Assembly (NCBI GenBank): GCA_044224495.1
Contig: JBGAKG010000009.1
Coordinates: 62,001 to 126,000, forward strand
Source: JBGAKG01 sp044224495
Lineage (GTDB): Bacteria > Myxococcota_A > Polyangia > Polyangiales > Polyangiaceae
DNA length: 64,000 bases
Direction: 5' to 3'
Every line of letters begins with the position of its first letter. Positions within the stretch are counted from its first letter, which is position 1. Under the pieces are notes generated by a model. That model saw only the letters and a program-made list of their open reading frames with translations, was not told where the DNA came from and ran no database searches. The position numbers and the translations under genes are program-made. This document shows, piece by piece, positions 35,111 through 43,017 of the stretch.

Positions 35111-35241
35111 GAACTCACTCCCTCTTCGTTTCCCGGATCGGAGGGCCCGATTTCGGGTCCGAAGGGCATCGATCAGCACCGCACCTCGTGTCAACCGGAA
35201 TCTCGCGGCGGCGACGTGCTAACGGTGCGCCCCTCCTCCGG

Positions 35242-36123
35242 ATGCTCCGCACCTACGACGTGAAAGACGGCTTCTTCGACGGGATCGTGGCACTTCGCCG
35301 CGATCTCGAGGCGTCGTTCGATCCGCGGCGGGATCCGTTCGATCCGGCCCGGTTTCGCTGGGAACCTTGGTTCGAGGGCGGGTTCTCCCAGCTCCGGGCG
35401 CCGGCGCGGGCGGTCTTCGGCGAGGCGACCCTCGCGGCGTTCGAGGCGAGGCTCCTCGCGCACGCATCCCGCTTCGCGGGCGAGGCGGCGAGCCTCGGCG
35501 GGCCGCTCTGGGTCAGCATCCTGGTCGACGGTCACCACCAGTCGCATCACCGCGACTCCCCCAACGGCGCGCTCGCCCTCTCGTACGGCGTGCTCCCGAC
35601 CGGACCCCTTCGATTTCGCGGTGGCGAGACGGAGCTCGCTCGCCCCGAGCTGCTCGACTACTGGCGCAGCGGCGCCGCGGCGGCCGAGCGCGCTGGGGAG
35701 CCCCTGTTCGACGTCGTCGCGCCGAAGCGCGATCGGCTCGTGCTGTTCGATTCGCGGATCCCCCACGCGGTGCGGCGGGTCGAAGGCACCACCGATCCTC
35801 GCGCCGGGCGAGCGGCGCTGCAGGGGTGGATCGTCGCCGGCGCCGCGCTCGGCAGCGCGCGCGACCCGATCGAGCGCTGGCTCGCGCGCGCCCCGCGCGC
35901 GCCGCGCACGCCCGATCCGGCGCAAGGCCTCGTCACGCTGATCGTGGAGGCGACGGCGGCCAAGGTCCGGCGCGCGAGCGTGTCGGCCGCGCTGCTGTCG
36001 GAGGCGACGGCGGGCTACGCCGAAGAGCTCGCGGCGTCGGCGTCGCGCGCGCGCGGGCTCCCGGCCGGGCGCCACGTGGTGCCGCTCACGGTCGCGCCCG
36101 GGAGGCGACCGGTGCTGGCGTGA
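35242..36123 (+). CDS. 2OG-Fe(II) oxygenase-like protein
   Basis: 293 residues from ATG 35242. A longer GTG-start version at 35188 is possible; neither start has a good ribosome site. The double-stranded beta-helix iron triad fits His103 and Asp105 (SHHRDSPNG) with His175 (SRIPHAVRRV), followed by an Arg suited to binding 2-oxoglutarate. The pattern resembles prolyl 4-hydroxylase-like dioxygenases. The remaining C-terminal 90 residues are Ala/Arg-rich with no recognised fold. Substrate unknown. Divergent from the NTF2-like lipoprotein gene. Confidence 0.75.
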   Translation: MLRTYDVKDGFFDGIVALRRDLEASFDPRRDPFDPARFRWEPWFEGGFSQLRAPARAVFGEATLAAFEARLLAHASRFAGEAASLGGPLWVSILVDGHHQSHHRDSPNGALALSYGVLPTGPLRFRGGETELARPELLDYWRSGAAAAERAGEPLFDVVAPKRDRLVLFDSRIPHAVRRVEGTTDPRAGRAALQGWIVAGAALGSARDPIERWLARAPRAPRTPDPAQGLVTLIVEATAAKVRRASVSAALLSEATAGYAEELAASASRARGLPAGRHVVPLTVAPGRRPVLA

Positions 36124-36135
36124 AGCACTCGGGCG

Positions 36136-37500
36136 TCACGCGCTGACGAGATCGCGCGAGACCGCCGCGACGTTCGGGCAACCGGCGAGCGCCATCGCGA
36201 GATCGAGCTCGCGCCGCAGCATCTCGAGTACCAGCCCGACGCCGGCCTCGCCGTCGTGCGCCAGTCCCCAGAGCACGGGGCGCCCGATCAGGACCGCGCG
36301 CGCGCCGAGCGAGAGCGCTTGGAGGACGTCGGTCCCGCGCCGGACGCCGCCATCCATCCAGACCTCGATCGCGCCCGCGAGGGCCTCGGCGATCGGGCCG
36401 AGCGCGTCGAGCGTGGCCGGGGAGCCATCGAGCTGGCGACCGCCGTGGTTCGAGACGACGACGGCGCGTGCGCCGTGGTCGCGCGCGCGGAGCGCGTCGT
36501 CGGTGCGGACGATGCCCTTCAGCACGATCGGGAGCTTCGTGATGCCCGCGAGCCAATCGAGATCCTTCCAGGAGAGCGACGGGTCGACGAGGCTCGCGAA
36601 GTACGCGGCCAGGCCGGAGCCACCGACCTGCGGCACCTCGCCGTGGACGCGATCGAGCGCGACCATGTTCTTCACCGCGAGCCCCTCGGGGAGGCGGAAC
36701 GCGTTGCGCACGTCGCGCTCGCGCCGGCCGAGGAGCGGCGCGTCCACCGTCAGCACGAGCGCCTTCGCGCCGGCGGCCTCCACGCGCCGCACGAGCGCCT
36801 CGGTGAGCCCGCGGTCGCGGTAGACGTAGAGCTGGAAGAAGAGCGGCCCGCTCGTGCTCTTCGCGACGACCTCGACGTCCGTGTTGGACAGCGTGCTCAG
36901 GATCATCGCGGTGCGGGCTGCGCTGGCGGCGCGCGCGGTGGCGGCTTCGCCCTCCGGGTGCGCCATGCGGTGGAACGCGGTCGGCGCGAGGACGATCGGC
37001 ATCGAGATCGGGTGACCGAGGATCGTCGTCGTGAGGTCGCGCTCGCGGACGTCGACGAGCACGCGGTAGGCGAGCGAGCGCTGCTGGAAGGCAGCCCGGT
37101 TGCGCCGGAGCGTGAGCTCGTCGTCGGCGCCGCTCGCGTAGTAGTCGTGGGCGAGCCGGTCGAGCGTGGTGCGCGCGCGCGCCTCGAGATCGAGCACGGT
37201 GACGGGCTCGCTCGCGCCGCGGTGGACCCAGGCGATCGCGGCGCGACCGTCCTCGAGCTCGATCGGGGCGCGCACGAAGGCATCGCCTTCGTAAGCGTCG
37301 AGCTCGGCGATGCGCTCGCGCGGGACGTCCCACAGCTCGCCCGCGACGTGCTCGCGCCCCGCGACGAGCCCGGGGTACTCGCCGAGCTCGACGAGCGAGA
37401 ACGCGGCCACCGTGCGGGCCGGCCCGAGCGGCGCCGCGCCGGCGAGCAAGTGGTGCGCCGAGCCTCCCGAGCGCAGCGTTCCGTAGACGAAGACGATCAC
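36136..37500 (-). CDS. Gamma-glutamylcyclotransferase-like / alpha-hydroxy-acid oxidase fusion
   Basis: 454 residues, GTG start. Residues 1-105 form a gamma-glutamylcyclotransferase (AIG2-like) domain: FVYGTLRSG at 4-12 and the acid Glu71 in DAYEGDAF. Residues about 115-454 form a complete FMN-dependent alpha-hydroxy-acid oxidase: PTAFHRMAHPEGE, QLYVYRDRG, LTVDAPLLGRRERDVRN, Lys328, SNHGGRQLD (350-358, catalytic His352 and Arg355), and DGGVRRGTDVLQALSLGA. The oxidase would convert an L-2-hydroxy acid to a 2-oxo acid. One continuous frame with no stop joins the domains. The start overlaps the previous stop by 4 bases (GTGA). Confidence 0.9.
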   Translation of the reverse strand: MIVFVYGTLRSGGSAHHLLAGAAPLGPARTVAAFSLVELGEYPGLVAGREHVAGELWDVPRERIAELDAYEGDAFVRAPIELEDGRAAIAWVHRGASEPVTVLDLEARARTTLDRLAHDYYASGADDELTLRRNRAAFQQRSLAYRVLVDVRERDLTTTILGHPISMPIVLAPTAFHRMAHPEGEAATARAASAARTAMILSTLSNTDVEVVAKSTSGPLFFQLYVYRDRGLTEALVRRVEAAGAKALVLTVDAPLLGRRERDVRNAFRLPEGLAVKNMVALDRVHGEVPQVGGSGLAAYFASLVDPSLSWKDLDWLAGITKLPIVLKGIVRTDDALRARDHGARAVVVSNHGGRQLDGSPATLDALGPIAEALAGAIEVWMDGGVRRGTDVLQALSLGARAVLIGRPVLWGLAHDGEAGVGLVLEMLRRELDLAMALAGCPNVAAVSRDLVSA

Positions 37501-38534
37501 CGGCAGCAGATGGTCTGGGGTTTGTCGAGCACGGCTTGGGTCGTGGGCGTGCCGCTGGCACCGCAGCCCGCGTTCGGTTGCGCACCGACGTAGCGCACGG
37601 ACTGGACCGTGCTCCCGTTCTGGTAGTTGCCGGGCTGGCACGACTCGTCCGCCGGAATGGTCGTCGTCTTCACCGCGCAGTTGGCCTGGCTGAAGAAGTC
37701 GACGCTGCCGCCGCACGACGGGCTCGTGGAGCACGTGCACGTCCCGTTCGTGCACTGGAGGTTTGCCCCCGTGCCGACGACGTACCGGTTCGTGGTGAAC
37801 CCGCCGATGACGCACGGCAGGTCGCCCGGCGCCGTCACGCACGCCTGGAAGCCCGCGGGGACCTGGTTGCTGCAGACGTCGCCCGCACACGCGGGCGGCA
37901 CGCCGCACGAGCGCGTGACGGAGAACGACAACTTGTTCGAGTCGGCGATCGCGCCGGGCAGACAGATGCCGCCGATGGGGACGACCTTCCCGACGGAGAG
38001 GTACGACTTCAGGTTCAGCGTCGCGTTGGTGCAGTTCCCGCCGTAGCCGAAGGCCGCCGTGTTCCCGCCGCCGCACGAAGAGTTGGCGCCGTCGGTCACG
38101 GTGAGCGCGGCCGGTTTGCACGAGGGCGGGGTGGGCTTGCAGCCGCAAGCACACGCGCCGGCCTGCGTGCTCGGGTTCGTCGCGAGGTCGGTCTTCGGCC
38201 ACGCCGCCGGGCACCCGAGCGCGGTCGAACCCTCGTACACGACGAGCTTCCACGGCGCGGGGATGAACGGGCACGCGCTCGAGGGCGTGGTGCAGGGGCC
38301 CGCGTCCGGAGCAGGAGCGTCGTCGTTCGCGTCGGGGACGACCACGACGTCGTTGGTGGCGCCGTCGTCGCTCCCGTCGGGGAGCGTGGCGTCCTGTGCG
38401 GAGCCACCGTCGTCACCGATCGTCGCGTCCGGGCCGTTGCCGCCATCGGCGGTCGCGTGGAGCGTGCCCCCCTCGTCGAGGGAGCAACCCTCGAGGAGAC
38501 CGAGCGCCACGACGGCTCCGATGACCCACCGCAT
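37497..38534 (-). CDS. Cys-rich lipoprotein
   Basis: 345 residues. Signal ends LLEGC (Cys17), then an Asp/Gly/Ala linker to about residue 80. The rest has more than 20 cysteines, many in CxC or CxxxC spacing (GACACGCKPTPPSC, CTNGTCTCSTSPSC) and in pairs along the chain, implying a disulfide-stabilised surface domain. No known family recognised. It overlaps the fusion gene downstream by 4 bases, so the two are probably co-expressed. Confidence 0.8.
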   Translation of the reverse strand: MRWVIGAVVALGLLEGCSLDEGGTLHATADGGNGPDATIGDDGGSAQDATLPDGSDDGATNDVVVVPDANDDAPAPDAGPCTTPSSACPFIPAPWKLVVYEGSTALGCPAAWPKTDLATNPSTQAGACACGCKPTPPSCKPAALTVTDGANSSCGGGNTAAFGYGGNCTNATLNLKSYLSVGKVVPIGGICLPGAIADSNKLSFSVTRSCGVPPACAGDVCSNQVPAGFQACVTAPGDLPCVIGGFTTNRYVVGTGANLQCTNGTCTCSTSPSCGGSVDFFSQANCAVKTTTIPADESCQPGNYQNGSTVQSVRYVGAQPNAGCGASGTPTTQAVLDKPQTICCR

Positions 38535-38567
38535 CGCGTGGAGTATCGCACAGGTCGGGGATGGTGG

Positions 38568-39467
38568 TCAGGCCGTCGGCGCCCAGATCCCCCCGAGCTT
38601 CCGGGAGGCCAACACGGTGTAGAATGCACGAATCTTCCCATCGCGATCCAGCTCGCACGCCATCGCGAAGCGCGGGGCGTCGCGCGGCGTCCGCGGGTCT
38701 TGCTCCCCGACGAAGAACGGCATGCCGTTGAGCACGCGGAGCTCGAAGCGGAGGAGCGGCGGGGCCTTCTTCGACACGCCGCGCAGCGCCTTCGAGATGC
38801 GCGCGTTGCCGATCAGGTCGACGCCGGCGGCGAGGTATTCGCCTCCCGCATCGGTCTTGGCGACGGCGTCCTCGGCGAGGAGCGCCTCCAGGGCTCGTGC
38901 GTCGTCGTCGCGGAGCGCGGAGAGGAACGCGACGAGCGCGGTCTGCGTCCGCGCGTAGTCGGCGGTGCCGCGCGTGGCCTCGTAGCCCGCGATCTTGCGC
39001 CGCGCGCGGAGGAGCTGCACCTTCACCGCTCCTTCCGTCGACTCGATCGCGGTCGCGGTCTCCTTCGCCGAGTAGTCGAGCACGTCCCGCAGGAGCAGCA
39101 CGGCGCGCTCGCGCGGCGTGAGCACCTCGAGCGCGAGAAGAAACGCGAACGACACGCTCTCGAGCATCGAGTAGCGGGCCTCGGTGGTGCGATCCTCCGG
39201 GGTGGGCGGCTCGAGCTCGTTCGCGTCGATCGGCGCGGGGAGCCACGGCCCCCGGTACGCCTCCCGCTTCCGCTGGCGCAGCCGATCGCGCGAGAGGTTG
39301 AGCGCGACGGTCACGAGCCACGGCCCGAGGTCGTCCGCCACCGGCGGCGGGCGTCCGAGCGCGCGGAGGAACGTCTCCTGGACGATGTCCTCCGCGTCGG
39401 CGACCGAGCCCGTCATCCGGTACGCGATCCCGAGGAGCCGCCGGCGGTGGAGCGGGAGCTCGGTCAT
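38568..39467 (-). CDS. ECF sigma factor with SnoaL-like C-terminus (ECF41/SigJ-like)
   Basis: 299 residues. Region 2 has YRMTGSVADAEDIVQETFLRAL and region 4 LTPRERAVLLLRDVLDYSAKETA with SVEGAVKV-type recognition helix (ESTEGAVKVQLLRARRKI). The C-terminal 120 residues form a SnoaL/NTF2-like domain that regulates ECF41 factors in place of an anti-sigma factor. ECF41 genes usually sit beside an oxidoreductase or carboxymuconolactone decarboxylase-like target. Here the 4-base overlapping partner is an FAD oxidase/desaturase homologue. Confidence 0.92.
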   Translation of the reverse strand: MTELPLHRRRLLGIAYRMTGSVADAEDIVQETFLRALGRPPPVADDLGPWLVTVALNLSRDRLRQRKREAYRGPWLPAPIDANELEPPTPEDRTTEARYSMLESVSFAFLLALEVLTPRERAVLLLRDVLDYSAKETATAIESTEGAVKVQLLRARRKIAGYEATRGTADYARTQTALVAFLSALRDDDARALEALLAEDAVAKTDAGGEYLAAGVDLIGNARISKALRGVSKKAPPLLRFELRVLNGMPFFVGEQDPRTPRDAPRFAMACELDRDGKIRAFYTVLASRKLGGIWAPTA

Positions 39468-40711
39468 GCCGTCCTTGCGCGGGCAGGGGCGAAGGCGTCC
39501 GCGGCGGCGTCGGCGCTCGCGAACACCGCGTCGAGCAGCATCCCGCGCGGGCCGACCCAATCCCCGACGAGCGCCACGTTGGCGGTCGCGGGCTGGGTGA
39601 CGCGCCCGTCGAGGCCGCCCCGTGACGCCGTCGCGCGCCAGTTCTGGACGATGATGCGCGGGGTGAAGCGTGCATGATGCACCTTGGCCCCGGGTTGGAG
39701 CCGCTCGAGCACGGACTCGAGCTCGGCGCGCGTCGCGCTCTCGCCGGGCGCGAGGTACTTCGCGACGTGGACCACGGCGGCGCCGGGGCGGTCCGACGGG
39801 GCGAGCTTGGCGGACGTGCTGTGCACCACCGCATAGTAGGGCTCGTTCGTCCCGAAGAGCGTGGTCGACGGGCGCGTGAGCTCGTCGAGGGCGACGTCCA
39901 GGCACGCGGCCTCGATCGGGGTGGCCTCGGCGGCGGCGCGGGAGAGGATCGCGTCCTCGGGGAGGAGCGCGCTCGCCGTGCGCGGGCCGACGGCGAGGAC
40001 CACGCGCTCGGCGCGCGCGTCGTCCTGGCCGCGCACGGCGATGGCGAAGCCGGTGCCCTCGGCGCGGAGCTGCTCCACGTGCGCGCCGCTGACGATGCGG
40101 ACTCCGGTCGCCTCGGCGCGAACGCGGAGGGCGTCGACGAGCGACTGCCATCCGCCGTCCACGTAGAGGACACCGGCCGTGATCGCGATCTCGAGCTGGA
40201 CGAGCGCGTCCTTGGCGCGGAGCTCGTCCGGCGGCTCGGTGTAGGTGGCGATGCGGATCAGCATGCGCACGAGGTCGCGCGCGCGCGGGCTGCGGATCGC
40301 GCGCGCGAGCCAAGCACCGACGGTCTCGTCGCCTTCGGCGGCGAAGCGCGGGCGCGCGAGGAGCTTGCCGAGCTCCCAGCGCCCGGCCGCGTCCAGGAAC
40401 CCGGTCGTGAGCAGCGAGAGCGGGCCCGTCGGGAGCGTGTGGAGCGCGCCGTCGTGGAGGAGGAAGCCCTTCACCTTGGGCGCGGCACCGCTCGGGCGGA
40501 TGCCGAGCCGGTAGAGGATGCGATCGGCGGGGCCGGTCAGGTAGATGGCGTGAGGTCCCTGGTTGAAGAGCCAGCCCTCCTGGTCGTCCGTTCGCGCGCG
40601 TCCGCCGACCGCGCGCGTCCGTTCGAAGAGCGTCACGGGCACGCCGCGCTCCGCGAGGAGCACCGCCGTCACGAGCCCACCCAAACCGCCGCCAATCACC
40701 GCCGTATCCAT
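39464..40711 (-). CDS. FAD-dependent amine oxidase/phytoene desaturase-like protein
   Basis: 415 residues. FAD-binding GGGLGGL at 7-13, GGRARTD after the first strand, and a C-terminal LVGDWVGPRGMLLDAVFASAD segment that closes the FAD site. The family spans carotenoid desaturases, protoporphyrinogen oxidases and amine oxidases; the exact reaction is unclear. A strong AGGAGGT ribosome site precedes ATG 40711. The 3' end overlaps the ECF sigma ATG (ATGA), so the sigma factor is co-expressed. Confidence 0.88.
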   Translation of the reverse strand: MDTAVIGGGLGGLVTAVLLAERGVPVTLFERTRAVGGRARTDDQEGWLFNQGPHAIYLTGPADRILYRLGIRPSGAAPKVKGFLLHDGALHTLPTGPLSLLTTGFLDAAGRWELGKLLARPRFAAEGDETVGAWLARAIRSPRARDLVRMLIRIATYTEPPDELRAKDALVQLEIAITAGVLYVDGGWQSLVDALRVRAEATGVRIVSGAHVEQLRAEGTGFAIAVRGQDDARAERVVLAVGPRTASALLPEDAILSRAAAEATPIEAACLDVALDELTRPSTTLFGTNEPYYAVVHSTSAKLAPSDRPGAAVVHVAKYLAPGESATRAELESVLERLQPGAKVHHARFTPRIIVQNWRATASRGGLDGRVTQPATANVALVGDWVGPRGMLLDAVFASADAAADAFAPARARTA

Positions 40712-40799
40712 GGGGACCTCCTTGGTCGTTCGGGAGGAGCACGTGGAGCGGGGGCGAAAGGTTACGTCGCCGCGGACGATTTTTCGGTAGTCTCGGCGC

Positions 40800-41249
40800 A
40801 TGTCCTTCGTTCTCCCGAAGCAATCGTTCCTCGCGCTCGCGGCCATCGGCTGGGTCGACGGGTCGCTCCAGCGCATCGAAGCCGAAGGTCTCGTCCGGGC
40901 GGCCAAGGAAGGCGGTCTGGGCGCGGACGACGTCGCCGAGATCGAGAAGGCGACGAAGACGAAGCAGGAGCTCTCCGCGATCGACGTGAGCGGTTTCGGC
41001 AAGTGGGAGCAGGTGCTCACCTACGCGCTCGGCGCGTGGTTCGCTCAGGTGGACGGCGTCGTTTCCACGAGCGAGCACGACACGCTCATCGCGCTCGGCG
41101 ACAAGCTCGGCCTCGACGACTCGCTCCGCAAGCGCGCGGCGGCTGCCGCCTACGACGTGGCGTGCCTGCCCGACGGCGGCAAGCCGGGGAAGTACGACTT
41201 CGCGAAGCTCGTGACGCGGCTCAAGGAAAAGCTCCCGCAGGTGGCGTGA
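40800..41249 (+). CDS. TerB-like (tellurite resistance TerB family) domain protein
   Basis: 149 residues, predicted all-helical. The segment FLALAAIGWVDGSLQRIEAEGLVRAAKEGGL and later WFAQVDGVVSTSEHDTLIALGDKLGL show the two acidic (DG)-centred helical repeats of TerB-like proteins, thought to bind metal. No signal peptide or membrane segment. It stands alone here, with no TerC/D/Z partners, so tellurite resistance is not implied. Confidence 0.78.
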   Translation: MSFVLPKQSFLALAAIGWVDGSLQRIEAEGLVRAAKEGGLGADDVAEIEKATKTKQELSAIDVSGFGKWEQVLTYALGAWFAQVDGVVSTSEHDTLIALGDKLGLDDSLRKRAAAAAYDVACLPDGGKPGKYDFAKLVTRLKEKLPQVA

Positions 41250-41250
41250 G

Positions 41251-42120
41251 TCACGGATAGGGGAGCGGGGAGCCATCCCCGTCCTTCACGTTCCCGGTGA
41301 CGGTGGGGTTCGGGTCGTCGATCGTCCAGGGCCCGTAGCCCCAGTCGCCTTTGAAGCGGTTGCGGAGGACCTTCACGCCGGTGATGTTCTTGCCGCGCAG
41401 GTTGAGCGAGTAGCCTCCCCCGGAGAGCCAGTTGCATTGGATGACGAGATCGTTCGTCGTCCCGTTCTCGTCGCCGCTCTGGACGCACGCGTTGCTCGCG
41501 CCTTCGATCCGGTTGTGGCGAAGAAGCACCCCGTGACCGACGGTGGACTGCACGCCGTCGTTGTGTTGGCCGGGGTAGTTGCCCAGATCGTGGATCCACG
41601 AGTCCTCGATCAGGACGTTCTCGTCCGCCTTGAAGCCGTCGGCGCTGCCGTGCACGTTCACGCGCCGCGCGGTGTAGTTGGAGAACGAGAGGCCGGCGGT
41701 CACGTCGGCGCTCGTGCCGACGATCTCGACGTCCTCGACGAGCAGGCCCTTGTTGTCGGCGTCGAAGTAGCGAATCGGGTAGTAGTCGCCGCTCGTGATC
41801 CGGCATTTGCGGATCGTGACGTCGTCGGCGAGGACTTGGACCTCGCCCTGGATGTCGAGCCCTTCGATCACGGCGCCCTTGGTGGTCACCTTGATCGAGC
41901 CGCTCGGCGTGAGCTTGGTGCCCGCGGGGACGCCCGTGTTGTTCGGCCCCGGCGCGTTCGTCCAGCAGCCGTCGCCTGCGTCGCCGGTGCCGGTGTCATT
42001 GCCCGAGCCGCCGTCGTTGCCGGCGCCGGCGTCCGACGCGGGCGTCGAGGGTTCACTGGAGCACGCGGCGGCGAGTAAGAGCACGGGGCCGAGGACGAGG
42101 GCGAGCGCGGAGCGCGGCAT
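41251..42120 (-). CDS. Right-handed beta-helix lipoprotein
   Basis: 289 residues. Signal ends LAAAC (Cys20), followed by an Asp/Gly/Asn linker. Repeats with regularly spaced hydrophobics and Asn/Asp turns (GAVIEGLDIQGEVQVLADDV, VEDVEIVGTSADV, DSWIHDLGNYPG, RHNRIEGASNACVQSGDENG) indicate a parallel beta-helix like polysaccharide lyases or surface carbohydrate-binding proteins. A catalytic set could not be identified. It is unrelated in sequence to the DUF1565 lipoprotein at 1465, though the architecture is similar. Confidence 0.82.
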   Translation of the reverse strand: MPRSALALVLGPVLLLAAACSSEPSTPASDAGAGNDGGSGNDTGTGDAGDGCWTNAPGPNNTGVPAGTKLTPSGSIKVTTKGAVIEGLDIQGEVQVLADDVTIRKCRITSGDYYPIRYFDADNKGLLVEDVEIVGTSADVTAGLSFSNYTARRVNVHGSADGFKADENVLIEDSWIHDLGNYPGQHNDGVQSTVGHGVLLRHNRIEGASNACVQSGDENGTTNDLVIQCNWLSGGGYSLNLRGKNITGVKVLRNRFKGDWGYGPWTIDDPNPTVTGNVKDGDGSPLPYP

Positions 42121-42151
42121 GCTCCGAGGATCGCACGGCGCGCGCGCCGCG

Positions 42152-43017
42152 TCAGCGGGCGACGTACCGGAGCACGCGAAACCGATGGCCGGCGTAGGGC
42201 GCGAGGAGCTCGACCATCCGCTCGTCGCTGCCGTGCGGGATGCCCTCGAAGAACTTCGAGACCTCGTGCGGGAGGTGGACGTCCCCGAGTGGGACGGCAT
42301 CGGGGTCGCCCGCGCCGTACCCCAGGACCATCTCGGTGGTCCAGACGCCGGTACCACGGAGGGACATCATCGTCTTTCGAAGCGCCGGGACGTCGTCGCG
42401 GAGCGACTCGATCCGCGCCGCGGCTCGGACGGCGACTTGGAGCGCCTGGTAGCGCTTGAGCTCGACGCCGAACGCCGCGAGCTCGTACGAGGGAACGCGC
42501 CGCCAGGCGTCGGCGGGGAGGGGGAGCACCACCGCGTCGGTGCCGGGCGCCGGGAGCGCGCGCTTCCACGTGACGCGCGCGAAGGCGTTGGTGGCCTCGA
42601 CCCACTTCACGCGCTGCTGGAGGATCGTGGCGGCGTGGAGCTCGCCCAGGCTGATCACGCGGCCGAGCCGGAGCCCCGGCGAGCGCCGCATGGCCGCACG
42701 AAGCCGCGCGTGATTGGTGACGAAGGCTTCGGGCGCGTCCTCGAGCCCGAGCACGCCGCGGACGCGTGGCTCGAGCCAGGCGCTCCCGGGGCCGGCGAGC
42801 TCGACCTCGAGCTGGCGGTCGCGTGCGCGGTGGCGCACGCGCATCGTGACNNNNCCGGGCCCTCGGGCGTGTGTGCGGCCTTGATCATCGCCTCGCGCTC
42901 GAAGCGCGCGCTCGGGTCACGGGCGCCGAAGCGAAGCCCGGCGAGCGTTCCCGCGAGATCCCACGGACCACCGGTCGGGAGGACGAGCTTGGTCGTCCGG
43001 GTCGCCGTCTCCGTCAC
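42152..43017 (-). CDS. DNA-3-methyladenine glycosylase II family (AlkA-like), split by assembly gap
   Basis: HhH-GPD superfamily glycosylase excising alkylated bases. The N-terminal part (GTG 43017 to the gap) reads PTGGPWDLAGTLAGLRFG as in AlkA-like proteins, and after the gap the HhH-GPD block GTGVWTTEMVLGYGAGDPDAVP ends the active region, with the catalytic Asp in the DPDAVPLGD stretch. The four N bases at 42851-42854 throw the halves out of phase; a true gap of 2 or 5 bases would restore one frame (...PEGP-x-VTMRV...). A gap-length artefact is more likely than a real frameshift. The GTG overlaps the puuD stop by 4 bases. Confidence 0.82.
42851..42854. other. Assembly gap (NNNN)
   Basis: Four unknown bases inside the AlkA-like gene. 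The true length cannot be 4 if the gene is intact: the reading frame requires 2 or 5 (or another length leaving remainder 2 on division by 3). It is the only ambiguous position found in the window. Confidence 0.98.

Noticed and set aside
35139..35161. Hairpin CGGAGGGCCCGA-TT-TCGGGTCCG in the leader of the NTF2-like lipoprotein
   Set aside because: Possibly a leader structure, but there is no T-run, no homology to a known riboswitch and no second copy, so no function is claimed.
36136..38274. A very long reading frame joining the alpha-hydroxy-acid oxidase fusion to sequence upstream of it
   Set aside because: The part above 37500 is the shadow frame of the Cys-rich lipoprotein and is Arg/His-rich noise. 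The fusion ends at the GTG overlapping the lipoprotein stop.
40800..41249. Tellurite-resistance assignment from the TerB-like domain
   Set aside because: No terC, terD or terZ genes are nearby, and single TerB-like proteins are common without this role.
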